A DNA stretch of 62,412 nt from Tannerella sp. Its GTDB lineage: Bacteria; Bacteroidota; Bacteroidia; Bacteroidales; Tannerellaceae. The position numbers and the translations under genes were made by a program. Shown one piece after another: positions 17,658 to 28,307 of this stretch. The notes under the pieces were generated by a model. It worked only from the letters and a program-made list of their open reading frames with translations. It searched no databases and was not told where the DNA came from. The DNA lies in assembly GCA_031285565.1 (NCBI GenBank), contig JAITVY010000074.1:1-62412 (forward strand), given 5' to 3'. Position 1 is the first letter of the stretch. Every line of letters begins with the position of its first letter.

Positions 17658-20600
17658 ATGAATAATTTTTATGTAAAGAGGCTTTTGTGCCTATTCTTAA
17701 CTGAAAAAAAATATCGAACCATGAAAATCACTATCGTGATGCTAACACTTGCTCTGTTTCATGCAGTAGCCACTGAGAGTAATGCGCAAAGTGCTAAAGT
17801 CAACTTGCATGTTACCGACCTCAGCGTTAAAGAAGTTCTCCGGGAAATTGAAAATGTCAGTGAATACACTTTCTTCTACAACGATCATACACTCGATCTG
17901 GGTAAGAAAGTAAGTATAAACGTCCGTAATAAAGATATTACAGACATACTAGCCAGTATTATGCCCAATTGTACATATCGGATCGAAAACAAAAACATTA
18001 TTATTATCCCTAAAACCGAACAAACGGCCAAATCCCAACAGGAAAAACTAATTACCGGAACCATTACGGATGCTTTAGGCGAACCGTTAATTGGTGCATC
18101 CATTCAAATCAAGGGCAAATCAGCCGGTACGATTACGGATTTAGATGGGAAATTCAGTCTCAATGTCAGCAACAATGATGTGTTGGAGATTTCTTATATT
18201 GGGTATCTGCCACAAACAATTGCCATAACAAATCAAACAACCCTGTCTATTACCCTGCGCGAAGATACACATTCGTTGGACGAAGTGGTGGTGATCGGTT
18301 ATGGTGTACAACGGAAAGGTGACATCACCAGTTCGGTTTCCAGCGTTAAACCGGAAAACTTTGTAAAAGGAGCCGTCCGCGATATCGGACAACTTGTACA
18401 AGGAAAGGTGGCAGGTCTGGCAATCACCAATCCGAACGGAAATCCCGTAGGAGAAACCCAGATAAAATTGCGCGGTACCAATTCATTAGGTGGAGCCAAT
18501 ACCAATCCGTTGGTCTTGATCGATGGTATACCGGGAAGCTTAAGCACAGTTGCTCCGGAAGACGTAGAAAGTGTTGACGTGTTGAAAGACGGTTCAGCGG
18601 CTGCCATTTATGGAACCCGTGGTACGAATGGTGTGATCCTGATCACCACTAAACAGGCTCAAACACGCGAAATCAATTCATTTGAGTATAACGGATATAT
18701 CAGTACCTCTCAAATAGCCAAAAAGCTGGATATGCTGAATGCGGATGAATTTCGTGCACTTTATCCCGAACAGGACCACGGAGCAGATACAGACTGGTTG
18801 GACGAAATTACAAGGACACCGGTTACACACGTACATAACCTGTCATTTCAGGGTGGAACTTCTTCTACCAGTTACATTGCAAATATAAACTACAGTAACC
18901 AGCAAGGGATTATGCTGAAATCAGATAATGAAAATTTCCGTGGACGCATCGAAATAACACAACGGCTATTTGATGATAAAGTACGGATTAAATTCGGAAT
19001 TTTCGGTCGCCAAAATCAATATGAATCAACAACCAGTGACGCAACATCCAAGGATGGTAGTTTCCGGGGAGTTGTCTATAGTCAGGCCACTCGACGGAAT
19101 CCCACTGATCCGGTAAAAAATGAAGATGGTTCCTGGAATGAAAACCTGAGTAAATTTGAATATGAAAATCCATTAGCATTACTGAAGGAGAGTGACGGCA
19201 ATGTAAAAACCACAACACTTCGTTATCATGGAAATCTGACTTACAATCCGATAAAAGATGTAACATTAAGCGGATTATTATCTTATTCGCGTGAAAACCG
19301 GAACCGCGGATATTCCGAAACAATGGAGCATATCTCCGCCAAAAGGGATGGTTTCACAGGTTGGTCTTCAGTAGGAGGATATACTAAAATGGAAAAACTG
19401 GCTGAATTCACTGCCCAATATAATAAAACGATCAGTGATCACAAGTTCAGTATCCTTGGCGGATACAGTTACAATGAAACCGACATTGAAAAAACTGATT
19501 TTTCAAACTACGGATTTCAAGACGACTATTTCGGCGGTTGGCATAATATCGGTATCGGGGCAGCTCTGAAAGAAGGAAAAGCAGGTGCCAGTTCAGAGAA
19601 GGTATCCACTAACCTTGTCGGATTTTTTGGTCGTGCTACCTATTCCTTCAAAGACCGTTATCTGTTAATGGCCAGTCTGCGTTATGAAGGAGCCAGCCAA
19701 CTATGGGGAACGGATAATATCTGGGGAGCATTCCCTTCCGTATCACTCGGATGGAGAATAACAGAAGAAGCCTTCATGAAAAATCAACAGATCTTCGATG
19801 ACCTGAAATTCCGGGCAGGATATGGTGTCACTGGTTCGCAACCCGAAACCGCTTTCCTTGGCGTAGCTATGCTTAAATACGATAAATATGCTTATGTAAA
19901 CGGCCAATGGGTACAGACCATTGTTCCTGCATCTAATCCAAACCCTGACCTGAAATGGGAAGAAAAGAAAGAAACCAATATCGGATTCGACTTCACTTCT
20001 CTTAAGGGGCGTTTATCAGGTAGTATAGATTACTATAACCGGGAAGTCGATGGTTTATTATATGAATATACAGTACCAGTCCCACCTAATTTATATAACA
20101 AAACATGGGCTAACGGAGGTAAATTAAGAAACCGTGGGATTGAATTCCTCATTTCATGGACTCCCATACAAAACAAAGATTTTGAATGGGTAACAACAGC
20201 TACTTTCTCCAAAAACACAAATAAACTACTCAGTCTTTCCGGTAGTGTATTTAAAAGCGAACATGATTACTACGAACCTGACAAAAATGTGGAATATTCT
20301 GGGCAAGTCGCAACTTCACATCGCCTCCAGGTAGGACAACCGATTGGTAATTTCTATGGCTTTAAGGTAGTAGATGTTGATGATGAAGGAAACTGGATTT
20401 ATGAAGACAGAAACGGGGAATTAGTAAACTATAATGATTTCGGTCATGCACCCGAAGACAAACATTTTATCGGCAACGGACTTCCTAAAATGTATGCCAG
20501 CTGGAATAACAACATCCGTTTTAAAAGTTTTGATCTGAGTATCACAATGCGCGGAGCCTTTGATTATCAGATTATCAATGGTGCCCGTATGAACTATGAA

Positions 20601-20951
20601 AACACTAAAAACAGTCGATATGAAAACCGCCTTAAATCAGTAAACCACCTGGTATTCGGAAAAACAACCTTAAGTAAAAATGTAGAACCCGAATACAACA
20701 GTTATTACATAGAGGATGGTGATTTCTGGAAAATTGATAACATTACATTGGGATATACTTTTGATAAATTGAAAGTAAAATATATCAAATCGCTTCGAAT
20801 CTACGGTTCAGTACTGAATACGTTAACGATTACAGGCTATGATGGAATTGATCCCGAAGTAAGTACTGACGGTTTAAATCCCGGTTACGATACACGCGAT
20901 CGCTATCCGAGCGTACGTTCCTTTACTTTTGGAGTAGGTGTTAAATTTTAA
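17658..20951 (+). CDS. SusC/RagA-family TonB-dependent transporter with STN signalling domain
   Basis: A 1097-residue outer-membrane importer. After an N-terminal signal (with a second Met at codon 22, MKITIVMLTLALFH) come an STN domain (about 47-120, LSVKEVLREIENVSEYTFFY), a CarboxypepD_reg-like domain (about 132-205, GTITDALGEPLIGASIQIKG), the SusC signature region and plug (VVVIGYGVQRKGDITSSVSS, IDGIPGSL, IYGTRGTNGVILITTK), and a beta-barrel ending in Phe (TFGVGVKF). The STN domain is the contact to the FecR anti-sigma, so this gene is both transporter and sensor. It pairs with the SusD 18 bases downstream. Confidence 0.95.
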   Translation: MNNFYVKRLLCLFLTEKKYRTMKITIVMLTLALFHAVATESNAQSAKVNLHVTDLSVKEVLREIENVSEYTFFYNDHTLDLGKKVSINVRNKDITDILASIMPNCTYRIENKNIIIIPKTEQTAKSQQEKLITGTITDALGEPLIGASIQIKGKSAGTITDLDGKFSLNVSNNDVLEISYIGYLPQTIAITNQTTLSITLREDTHSLDEVVVIGYGVQRKGDITSSVSSVKPENFVKGAVRDIGQLVQGKVAGLAITNPNGNPVGETQIKLRGTNSLGGANTNPLVLIDGIPGSLSTVAPEDVESVDVLKDGSAAAIYGTRGTNGVILITTKQAQTREINSFEYNGYISTSQIAKKLDMLNADEFRALYPEQDHGADTDWLDEITRTPVTHVHNLSFQGGTSSTSYIANINYSNQQGIMLKSDNENFRGRIEITQRLFDDKVRIKFGIFGRQNQYESTTSDATSKDGSFRGVVYSQATRRNPTDPVKNEDGSWNENLSKFEYENPLALLKESDGNVKTTTLRYHGNLTYNPIKDVTLSGLLSYSRENRNRGYSETMEHISAKRDGFTGWSSVGGYTKMEKLAEFTAQYNKTISDHKFSILGGYSYNETDIEKTDFSNYGFQDDYFGGWHNIGIGAALKEGKAGASSEKVSTNLVGFFGRATYSFKDRYLLMASLRYEGASQLWGTDNIWGAFPSVSLGWRITEEAFMKNQQIFDDLKFRAGYGVTGSQPETAFLGVAMLKYDKYAYVNGQWVQTIVPASNPNPDLKWEEKKETNIGFDFTSLKGRLSGSIDYYNREVDGLLYEYTVPVPPNLYNKTWANGGKLRNRGIEFLISWTPIQNKDFEWVTTATFSKNTNKLLSLSGSVFKSEHDYYEPDKNVEYSGQVATSHRLQVGQPIGNFYGFKVVDVDDEGNWIYEDRNGELVNYNDFGHAPEDKHFIGNGLPKMYASWNNNIRFKSFDLSITMRGAFDYQIINGARMNYENTKNSRYENRLKSVNHLVFGKTTLSKNVEPEYNSYYIEDGDFWKIDNITLGYTFDKLKVKYIKSLRIYGSVLNTLTITGYDGIDPEVSTDGLNPGYDTRDRYPSVRSFTFGVGVKF

Positions 20952-20969
20952 TTATAAATTAAAGAAAAG

Positions 20970-22601
20970 ATGAAAACAAAAATAAACATATTAGGACTTT
21001 GTGCGATCCTTACTTTTATTGGAGCCACTTCATGTACCGATATCATAGACGATAGTTATGGGAAAGTAATGTCTGAAAAATACAGTCCAAAGACCGAAGC
21101 AGATATAAGTTACGTAGTCAATGCCGCTTATGTATCCTGGCGTGAAACAATGCTACTCTGGAATGGAGTAGTGCGCTCACAGGAATTAGCAGCTGATCAG
21201 GATGTACTCCCGGCCCGTCAGGGAATCGGATGGGTAGACGGGTATATCTATAAAAGATGGCATCAGCATCAATGGACAACCGAAGATGATGGCGTAAAGC
21301 AAGGTTGGGAACGGACTTATTCCGGAATTAACGCCTGTAACCGCATTTTGTCTCAAATTGAGGAGAATATAATAGAAGTAACCGGTGAAACACGTGATAA
21401 CCTGATTGCCGAATTAAAAGTCTTAAGGGCATCATATTATTATATTTTAGTCGACCTGTATGGAAATGTACCTATCGTTACTGACTTTAAAGATGAATCG
21501 TTGCCACAGCAGGCCAACCGCCAGGATGTTTTTAATTTTATAATCAACGAAATAACTGAAAACATGGATCATCTTTCCGAAACACCCAGAGGATATTACT
21601 ACGGACGTTTCAACAAATGGGTCGCTTATACCTTACTTGCAAAAATGTATCTGAATGCAGAAGTATGGATGGGTACACCGGCATGGGATAAATGCATTGA
21701 AGCTTGCGACAAGGTGATCGCATATGCAGAAAGCAGTAAAGAATATACACTGGAAACAAATCAGAAAAATGTATTTATTACAAATAACGAGAACTCTAAA
21801 GAAATAATTTTTGCGTTGCCGTTTGATCATATTTATGTTACAGACTGGAATGCATTTGATTTTCATATGTATACCTTAGCACCTGAACAACAGGAGACCT
21901 ATAAACTACTCCATCGTCCCTGGGGAGGAGTTTGTGCCACACCTCAGTTTATCCGTACGTTTGATGATGATGACATACGCTTACACGAAAACTACATTTA
22001 TGGAGACCAGTATACAAGCGTAGGTGGCAGCGAACCTTTAATGCGTAGTGATGGCAAAGGCCAGATAAATTATGTATTAGATGTTCCGAACATCGACGAA
22101 TCGGATGTATGCGATGGATACCGCTGGGGTAAATTCGAATATGCCGTAGGCTCTACCAATGTGTTGAGTAACGACTGGCCGCTATTCCGCTATGCAGATA
22201 TTTTGATGATGAAAGCGGAAGCTTTAATGCGCTCCGATAAATCCGGAGCCGGACAACTGGTTACACAGGTAAGACAAAGAGCTTTTGCCAATAACCCCGA
22301 AAAGGCAACGGTAACCGACGATGACCTGAAAAAAGGAAGCAGTTATGACTATGGTCGCCGTGACACATATCAGACAACTCAACAAGGAGGCAGCGACATC
22401 AAGTATGGCCGTTTTCTGGACGAATTAGGTTGGGAGTTTTGTCAGGAAGGGCGTCGCCGGCAAGACATGATCCGCTTTGGTATTTTTACTACCAAATCTT
22501 GGTTTTCGCATGATGTAAGTGATAACACAAAGAAACTGTATCCGATACCTAACTCAGCTATGTTAACAAATTCCAATCTGAAACAGAATCCGGGATATTA
22601 A
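20970..22601 (+). CDS. SusD/RagB-family surface glycan-binding lipoprotein
   Basis: The 543-residue lipoprotein (lipobox Cys22, TFIGATSC) has the SusD layout of TPR-like helices (e.g. ELKVLRASYYYILVDLYGNV, YGRFNKWVAYTLLAKMYLNA) and the conserved C-terminal portion (RYADILMMKAEALMR, LGWEFCQEGRRRQDMIRFG, YPIPNSAMLTNSNLKQNPGY). It forms the lid of the SusC barrel and binds the oligosaccharide. It is the last gene of this locus on the plus strand and is followed by a 13-bp-stem terminator. Confidence 0.95.
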   Translation: MKTKINILGLCAILTFIGATSCTDIIDDSYGKVMSEKYSPKTEADISYVVNAAYVSWRETMLLWNGVVRSQELAADQDVLPARQGIGWVDGYIYKRWHQHQWTTEDDGVKQGWERTYSGINACNRILSQIEENIIEVTGETRDNLIAELKVLRASYYYILVDLYGNVPIVTDFKDESLPQQANRQDVFNFIINEITENMDHLSETPRGYYYGRFNKWVAYTLLAKMYLNAEVWMGTPAWDKCIEACDKVIAYAESSKEYTLETNQKNVFITNNENSKEIIFALPFDHIYVTDWNAFDFHMYTLAPEQQETYKLLHRPWGGVCATPQFIRTFDDDDIRLHENYIYGDQYTSVGGSEPLMRSDGKGQINYVLDVPNIDESDVCDGYRWGKFEYAVGSTNVLSNDWPLFRYADILMMKAEALMRSDKSGAGQLVTQVRQRAFANNPEKATVTDDDLKKGSSYDYGRRDTYQTTQQGGSDIKYGRFLDELGWEFCQEGRRRQDMIRFGIFTTKSWFSHDVSDNTKKLYPIPNSAMLTNSNLKQNPGY

Positions 22602-22614
22602 ATACTAAGAGTAG

Positions 22615-22647
22615 CTCTATTTCCTATTTATCCGATAGGAAATAGAG
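22615..22647. terminator. Bidirectional terminator between SusD and GH2
   Basis: A 13-bp perfect inverted repeat (CTCTATTTCCTAT and its complement) with a 7-base loop lies between the convergent stops of SusD and the GH2 enzyme. There is no long T-run, but position and stem favour termination on both strands. Confidence 0.65.
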
Positions 22648-22663
22648 TTATTCAAAAAAGGGT

Positions 22664-25105
22664 TTATCGGATATCAATCTCAACCTTAGCCCCCTTCAAC
22701 CATGGCGATGTAAATGTAATAGTTGCCTTTCCGGCTTCTCCCGTAGCTTGAATATAGGCAACCATACGTCCATGATAAACACGATGTTTATTATCTGTAT
22801 AATCGCTCATATCGTGATTATTACCAGCTTCTAATCCCAGTAAAACAGCAGGACCTGATACAAGGCAGGTAATCTCGTCATCTGAAAGCATTACAGGTAT
22901 GTCATCCTCATCCATCACCTGAAGCACAATCCGTGCCAGTCCTTTATCTTTAGAGATTTCACTTTCTTCCTCTAAAATAGAAATTACATAGGGCCGTCCG
23001 GAACTTTGTATAGTATACCGGCTCACTTCCTTACCGGTACCATCCAACCCGACAGCTTCCAGTTTTCCTGCCTTATATGGTATATCCCAATAGATAATGC
23101 CCGTATTATCATCATATCCTTTTTCCGCTCCTACAATAGCGCCATTCAGATCCAAACGTGCTTTAGCTGCATTCGTATAGCAAACCACCCGTATCGTATC
23201 CCCATCTGCGTCATAATTCCACACAGGCCATGCATCCTGCGACAGATAACCGGCCCTCCTACCCGCAGACTTGGGATAAGTCCCTATATAAATCATTGGC
23301 ACATCTGTCCATAAAGACTGGCGGAAATAACCACGGGGTTTGATAAACCCTGCAAAGTCGATTAACCCAGTATATAAACCACGAGAAGGCCAACGTCCCG
23401 ATTCACCCAGGTAATCAATACCCGTCCATAAAAACTGACCAAATATATGTTCATTATCCCTAACAGCTTTCCAGGCATCCATACCATGACCATTTTCACT
23501 ACCATAAATAACACGCTCCGGATATTTCTTATGGTCAGATAGATAAAAACTCTCCGTATAATTATAACCGGCAATATCAAGGGCTCCCGGGTATTTTGTT
23601 TCGTTCGACATAGCAACCCCGGCCAAACCTGCTGTTACCGGACGCGAAGAATCATACTTTTTTACAATAGCCGCCAGTCGTTTGGCTATATCACCCAGAC
23701 GCATCGCATCCGGAGCATCCTTTTGATATCCACCAAAAATCGGCTGGTTGAACCCTGTCGCATCCCTGTCACCATCAAGAACCGGATGAGAATAAGGATC
23801 ATTCGGATAATCCACTTCATTCCCTATACTCCATGCAAATACAGACACATGGTTCCTGTCACGCCGCACCATATCTGCCAGGTCCCGTTCGCCCCATTCT
23901 TCAAAAAAATCATAAGAGCCTTGGAAACCAGGTGTCCCGACATTCCATCCTTCGATCCATTTACGTTTCGGGAATTCCCATTCGTCAAAAGCTTCATCCA
24001 TAACCAACAAACCCAGTTCATCACAAAGCCCATACAAGTCCGGCGCCTGCGGATTATGGCTTGTCCGTATCGCATTGCAGCCTATCTCCTTAAGTGTGAT
24101 CAAACGATCCTTCCATACTTCACGGGGCACGGCTGCACCCAGTACTCCTGCATCATGATGTATACAGACTCCTTTCACTTTCATCCATTCGCCGTTTAAA
24201 GCAAAACCTTTATCAGGATCAAATGTAAATGTACGGAAACCGGTAACCGTGGATGTCCGGTCAATCTCTTTTCCTTTTTCTAAAATACTAGTTTCAAGTG
24301 TATAAAGAGCCGGACGGTCTATGCTCCATAAAGAAGGATTGTTCACTTTCAGATAAGTAATGACCTTATTTTTCTGACCTGGTGTAACCGTCACTTTATC
24401 CGAGCCACCAGCCACTTGTTTGCCCTCCTGGTCATATAACTTATTCACAACCGTCAAAGCTGCCGCACCAGATGTTTCATTCTCCACTTCTACTTCTATA
24501 TTCAGAAGTCCCCTGTTATTCTTTACTAAGGGATAAGCATATACACCCCATTGCGCTATATGGACCGGATTGGCGTAAACCAACCAGACATCCCGGTAAA
24601 TACCGGAACCTGTATACCATCTCGAATCGGCAGATTTACTATGATCCACACGCACAGTAATAACATTACCCTTTCCATATTGAATATATGGAGTAACATC
24701 ATACATAAACGAAATATAACCGTTCGGACGTTTACCTAACGAATGACCATTGATAAAAACCTCACTTCGGTTATATATACCTTCAAAATATAGATATATT
24801 TTTTGACCTTGTTTATCCCGGGGAATCTGAAGTTTTTTCCCATACCACCCTACTCCACCGGGAAGATACCCGGTTGCACTTGCCAATGTCGGACTCAATT
24901 GTCCTTTCACACTCCAGTCATGAGGTAAAGAAACCTTTTGCCAGCGCTCATTATTAAAATCCGATACAGGTTTATCATCCGTATTTTTCAACGTAAAATA
25001 CCAGTCATTATTTATCTTTTCAGGCAAACCGAATGAAACCTGGGCAGAAAGAGATAGGGTTGAAAATAGTCCTACCAATGCAATTAAGATTTTAGTGTTT
25101 TTCAT
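22664..25105 (-). CDS. Secreted glycoside hydrolase family 2 (beta-galactosidase/glucuronidase type)
   Basis: An 813-residue enzyme with a signal peptide (ILIALVGLFSTLSLSAQ). The order is a jelly-roll sugar-binding domain (about 25-175; GGVGWYGKKLQIP, YFEGIYNRSEVFINGHSLG), an immunoglobulin-like domain (about 180-290; TGFRTFTFDPDKGFALNG), a TIM barrel (about 300-600) with acid/base Glu430 (WSIGNEVD) and nucleophile Glu537 (YGSENGHG), and C-terminal beta domains of the DUF4982 kind. It releases a beta-linked sugar in the periplasm or at the surface. It lies antisense to, and convergent with, SusCD locus 1, with the GH3 fusion just upstream on the same strand (40 bases). Confidence 0.9.
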   Translation of the reverse strand: MKNTKILIALVGLFSTLSLSAQVSFGLPEKINNDWYFTLKNTDDKPVSDFNNERWQKVSLPHDWSVKGQLSPTLASATGYLPGGVGWYGKKLQIPRDKQGQKIYLYFEGIYNRSEVFINGHSLGKRPNGYISFMYDVTPYIQYGKGNVITVRVDHSKSADSRWYTGSGIYRDVWLVYANPVHIAQWGVYAYPLVKNNRGLLNIEVEVENETSGAAALTVVNKLYDQEGKQVAGGSDKVTVTPGQKNKVITYLKVNNPSLWSIDRPALYTLETSILEKGKEIDRTSTVTGFRTFTFDPDKGFALNGEWMKVKGVCIHHDAGVLGAAVPREVWKDRLITLKEIGCNAIRTSHNPQAPDLYGLCDELGLLVMDEAFDEWEFPKRKWIEGWNVGTPGFQGSYDFFEEWGERDLADMVRRDRNHVSVFAWSIGNEVDYPNDPYSHPVLDGDRDATGFNQPIFGGYQKDAPDAMRLGDIAKRLAAIVKKYDSSRPVTAGLAGVAMSNETKYPGALDIAGYNYTESFYLSDHKKYPERVIYGSENGHGMDAWKAVRDNEHIFGQFLWTGIDYLGESGRWPSRGLYTGLIDFAGFIKPRGYFRQSLWTDVPMIYIGTYPKSAGRRAGYLSQDAWPVWNYDADGDTIRVVCYTNAAKARLDLNGAIVGAEKGYDDNTGIIYWDIPYKAGKLEAVGLDGTGKEVSRYTIQSSGRPYVISILEEESEISKDKGLARIVLQVMDEDDIPVMLSDDEITCLVSGPAVLLGLEAGNNHDMSDYTDNKHRVYHGRMVAYIQATGEAGKATITFTSPWLKGAKVEIDIR

Positions 25106-25133
25106 ATGAGAATAAGGATTAATTATTAATTAA

Positions 25134-25160
25134 AAGTCCCCCTTTAGGGGCTAGGGGTGT
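25134..25160 (-). repeat. Short palindromic repeat between GH2 and GH3 genes
   Basis: CCCCC-TTTA-GGGG followed by CTAGGGGT lies in the gap between the two hydrolase genes. It matches the copy at 10361-10383. Confidence 0.65.
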
Positions 25161-25161
25161 T

Positions 25162-28146
25162 TTATTTTTGCATCGACCGATAAATCACATCCTGAATACG
25201 TGTACGTATATCCAACGAAGATAATTTGTTATTTACCCGTGTCGGATTCACCCGGTTACTCAGAAATATATAAATCAATCCATTATCCGGATCCACCCAG
25301 AAACATGTACCTGTATAACCTGTATGACCATATACGGAAGCCGGTACTAACTCTCCACATGGCGACTTCTTTGTATCAGTCATATCCGGTTTGTCAAAAC
25401 CTAAGCCTCTCCTGCATGTCGGGCTTTTAGTCTGAGTGAATAGTTTACAGGTTGCTTCCGAAATATACGAATTACCACCATAACTTCCATTATTCAGATA
25501 AAGCTGTAAAATTGTTGCCAGGTCATTGGCATTCGAGAATAATCCGGCATTACCCGAAACTCCTCCCTGAAATGCCGCAGCTTCGTCATGTACATATCCT
25601 CGTAATAACTGATGACGAAGAAATTCATCGTTCTCCGTTGGAACAATTAATAAAGAATCTATTTTCTTCAACGGATTATATGCCGTATACGACAATCCCA
25701 GACCATCAAAGAAATTCGATTGTAAAAACTGATCCATAGGCCTACCAGTCCGTGCTTCCACCACTTTTTGCAGCATGATAAAATTCACACAACTATACAA
25801 ATATTTTCCTTCTTTTCGCAGCTTGGAGTTCTTGATTTCCTGCATGATCGTATCTTTAAATGAATCATGCACATACATACCCTTGGCAACCTCAGTAGTA
25901 AAACCGGTCTTTTTCGTCGTAGAAATCATGTCAGGCAAATACTTGAAAGTATTCTGAACATACGTATTTGCATCATAGCGCAACGGATGTGTATCCTTTT
26001 TAGTTGTGCTATATAAACTGCCGGTATAACTGTTTTTATCAATTGCATTTGTATAAAAATTAATGACAGGAGGCAATCCCGACTGATGATATAACAACTC
26101 TTCAATTCGTATATCACTCTTATCCGATTGTTGTAACATCGGCAGATAAAGAGATACCGGCGCACTCAGTTTGATTAGCTTTTCATCATAAACCTTCATT
26201 ACAGCCAATAACGTTCCGGCAGCTTTTGAAGCTGATGCCAGATCATAAACCGAATTCTCCGTCACTTTCTTTTTCTTCTGATAGTCGTAATATCCAAATG
26301 ATTCGTTGTAAACAATCATTCCATTTTTAGCAACCAGAACCCGGCAACCCGGATATGCCTGATTATTTAAACCGTCTTTTACAATTACTTCTATCTCTTT
26401 CAGCTGTTCAGGATTCATACCCACTTCCTCCGGTTGATGATATCCTAATCGTGTCTTTTTCGTAAAAATACCCGTTCCCGCATAATACATATCAGGGATA
26501 GAGACACTCAGTTTCCCTTTTGCCGGAATACCGCCAAAAATAGCCTGTGCGGCGTATTCCTGTGCAAAAGGCGTACCTTCATAAGCCATAATAACCGCAT
26601 TTGCTGCATTTATCGAACTACGATATTCCTTACAAAAATAAGGTAAGGTAAAAAAGGTATAGATAAATTCCTTTTTACCGGCCAGTTCCTTCAGGATAGC
26701 ATGCTCTTTAATTCGAACCGTATAGACCCCGCAAATAATAATATCATACTTTTCCAGATTCTTAGCTATTTGCTGTATATTTTGCTCTGTTGTTTTAGTA
26801 GTAATCATATAGTGTGTAGGTTCACTATACCGGTTTATCATTTTTAGAAAATCATTGTCAAACGGTTCACCAATTGATAATACTGCAATCTTCTTTTTAT
26901 TCAAATCTTTTAATGGCAAAAAGCCTGCTTCATTTTTCAATATGGTGATTGCTTCAGCATTCAATTTAGCAGCTAACCAATTCGCATGTGGTGTATTAAG
27001 TCTATCCTGCAGACCTTTTATTTCAACCGGCCGGTAATCATTCAAACCTGCAATATATTTATATTGCAGGATCTTCTTACATTTATCATTAATATCCTGC
27101 TGCTTCAGGACTCCGTCTTTCAACGCTTTTTTTACTGCTTCAACTTCTTTCACCAACGACACCGGCGCCAGTGCAATATCATTCCCTGCCAATAAAGCCT
27201 CAACCGATATACTTTGTCCATCGTCCGCAGTAGCTCCCTTCATCGCCAACGCATCTGTTATGCACAAGCCTGTAAAACCAAGTTCTTTTTTCAGGAAATC
27301 GGTAATAACAGGTTTCGACAGCGAAACAGGCCTGTTTTCAGTACGGTCTAATGCCGGAACATATAAGTGAGCAGTCATAATGCCGGCAAAACGTTCGTTT
27401 ATATATTTCCGGAATGGCGTCAACTCAACACTATCCAGTAATGCTCTGGTTCGACGAATTACAGGCAATGTATGATGAGAATCATCAGATGTGTCCCCAT
27501 GTCCGGGGAAATGTTTTGCAAAAGATATTATACCCGAACCCTCCAATCCGCGCGCATATGCAACACCCCTTTCCGCCACTGCATCCGGTTCTTCTCCAAA
27601 CGAACGTAAACCGATTACCGGATTATTAACATTGCTGTTTACATCAACCGACGGGGCAAAATTGATATGAATGCCCATCTCCTTGCACTGCCTGGCTACT
27701 TCTTTTCCATAAGCTTCAATTAAAGACACATCTTCAATAGCTCCAAGCATCATGTTCTTAGGAAAGCGAGTGGTCTCACTCAATCGCATCGATAACCCCC
27801 ATTCTCCATCCAAAGCGATAAAAAGAGGGATACGCGATAACTTCTGTATACGATTCGTAACCTCTGCCTGTGTAACCGGATTTCCTTTCTGAAACAAAAC
27901 ACCTCCGATTTTTGAATTCCGTACATAATCCTCCGCCTTCTGCATGTTCTTCGTATCCGATTTTGGATCTACAATAACCATAAAAAGCTGTCCGATACGT
28001 TCTTCTTCACTCATCGAATTAAAAACAGAATCCACCCAATGACTCATTTTTGCTTTATCCGCTTTGGCAAACAAGGCAGGTTCAACCTGCGCTTCAACAC
28101 AATAGGCTACAAAACAAAAAACAATCGCACTTATAATTTTTTTCAT
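25162..28146 (-). CDS. GH3 beta-N-acetylhexosaminidase fused to a serine beta-lactamase-like domain
   Basis: The ATG at 28146 (MKKIISAIVFCFVAYCVEAQ, signal peptide) is preferred to the TTG at 28161. The N-terminal half is a NagZ-like GH3 barrel: KHFPGHGDTSDDSHHTLP (about 211-228) carries the His/Asp catalytic dyad typical of NagZ, and ITDALAMKGA holds the nucleophile Asp298. A GH3 C-terminal domain follows (about 370-570). The C-terminal third (about 600-994) is a class C beta-lactamase/CubicO-like domain with Ser638-x-x-Lys641 (SASK) and downstream motifs (YSCVNF, GHTGYTGT). Family members of this build may act on peptidoglycan or host N-acetylglucosamine glycans; the substrate is not shown here. 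Confidence 0.92.
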   Translation of the reverse strand: MKKIISAIVFCFVAYCVEAQVEPALFAKADKAKMSHWVDSVFNSMSEEERIGQLFMVIVDPKSDTKNMQKAEDYVRNSKIGGVLFQKGNPVTQAEVTNRIQKLSRIPLFIALDGEWGLSMRLSETTRFPKNMMLGAIEDVSLIEAYGKEVARQCKEMGIHINFAPSVDVNSNVNNPVIGLRSFGEEPDAVAERGVAYARGLEGSGIISFAKHFPGHGDTSDDSHHTLPVIRRTRALLDSVELTPFRKYINERFAGIMTAHLYVPALDRTENRPVSLSKPVITDFLKKELGFTGLCITDALAMKGATADDGQSISVEALLAGNDIALAPVSLVKEVEAVKKALKDGVLKQQDINDKCKKILQYKYIAGLNDYRPVEIKGLQDRLNTPHANWLAAKLNAEAITILKNEAGFLPLKDLNKKKIAVLSIGEPFDNDFLKMINRYSEPTHYMITTKTTEQNIQQIAKNLEKYDIIICGVYTVRIKEHAILKELAGKKEFIYTFFTLPYFCKEYRSSINAANAVIMAYEGTPFAQEYAAQAIFGGIPAKGKLSVSIPDMYYAGTGIFTKKTRLGYHQPEEVGMNPEQLKEIEVIVKDGLNNQAYPGCRVLVAKNGMIVYNESFGYYDYQKKKKVTENSVYDLASASKAAGTLLAVMKVYDEKLIKLSAPVSLYLPMLQQSDKSDIRIEELLYHQSGLPPVINFYTNAIDKNSYTGSLYSTTKKDTHPLRYDANTYVQNTFKYLPDMISTTKKTGFTTEVAKGMYVHDSFKDTIMQEIKNSKLRKEGKYLYSCVNFIMLQKVVEARTGRPMDQFLQSNFFDGLGLSYTAYNPLKKIDSLLIVPTENDEFLRHQLLRGYVHDEAAAFQGGVSGNAGLFSNANDLATILQLYLNNGSYGGNSYISEATCKLFTQTKSPTCRRGLGFDKPDMTDTKKSPCGELVPASVYGHTGYTGTCFWVDPDNGLIYIFLSNRVNPTRVNNKLSSLDIRTRIQDVIYRSMQK

Positions 28147-28269
28147 TATATTTTTCTTCAATATTCTACAAAGTTATATCCGATCTGGCAAATATCACCT
28201 ATTACATCACATTTTTTATTAAATCATTTTTTCGAAAAACGTACTTTACTCTAAAAAAAACACTTTACA

Positions 28270-28301
28270 TTTGGCTAAAAGATAAATATTTCGTTCCTTT
28301 G
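28270..28301 (+). promoter_or_regulatory. rplS promoter (TTTG-N20-TTCCTTTG)
   Basis: TTTG at 28270-28273 and TTCCTTTG at 28294-28301 have the 20-base spacing of Bacteroidetes promoters, about 89 bases before the rplS start. Confidence 0.55.
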
Positions 28302-28307
28302 CATCCG

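Noticed and set aside
23723..24199. 158-codon plus-strand frame opposite the GH2 gene
   Set aside because: Its Pro/His/Ile-rich composition is the mirror of the conserved GH2 barrel; no signal, no promoter.
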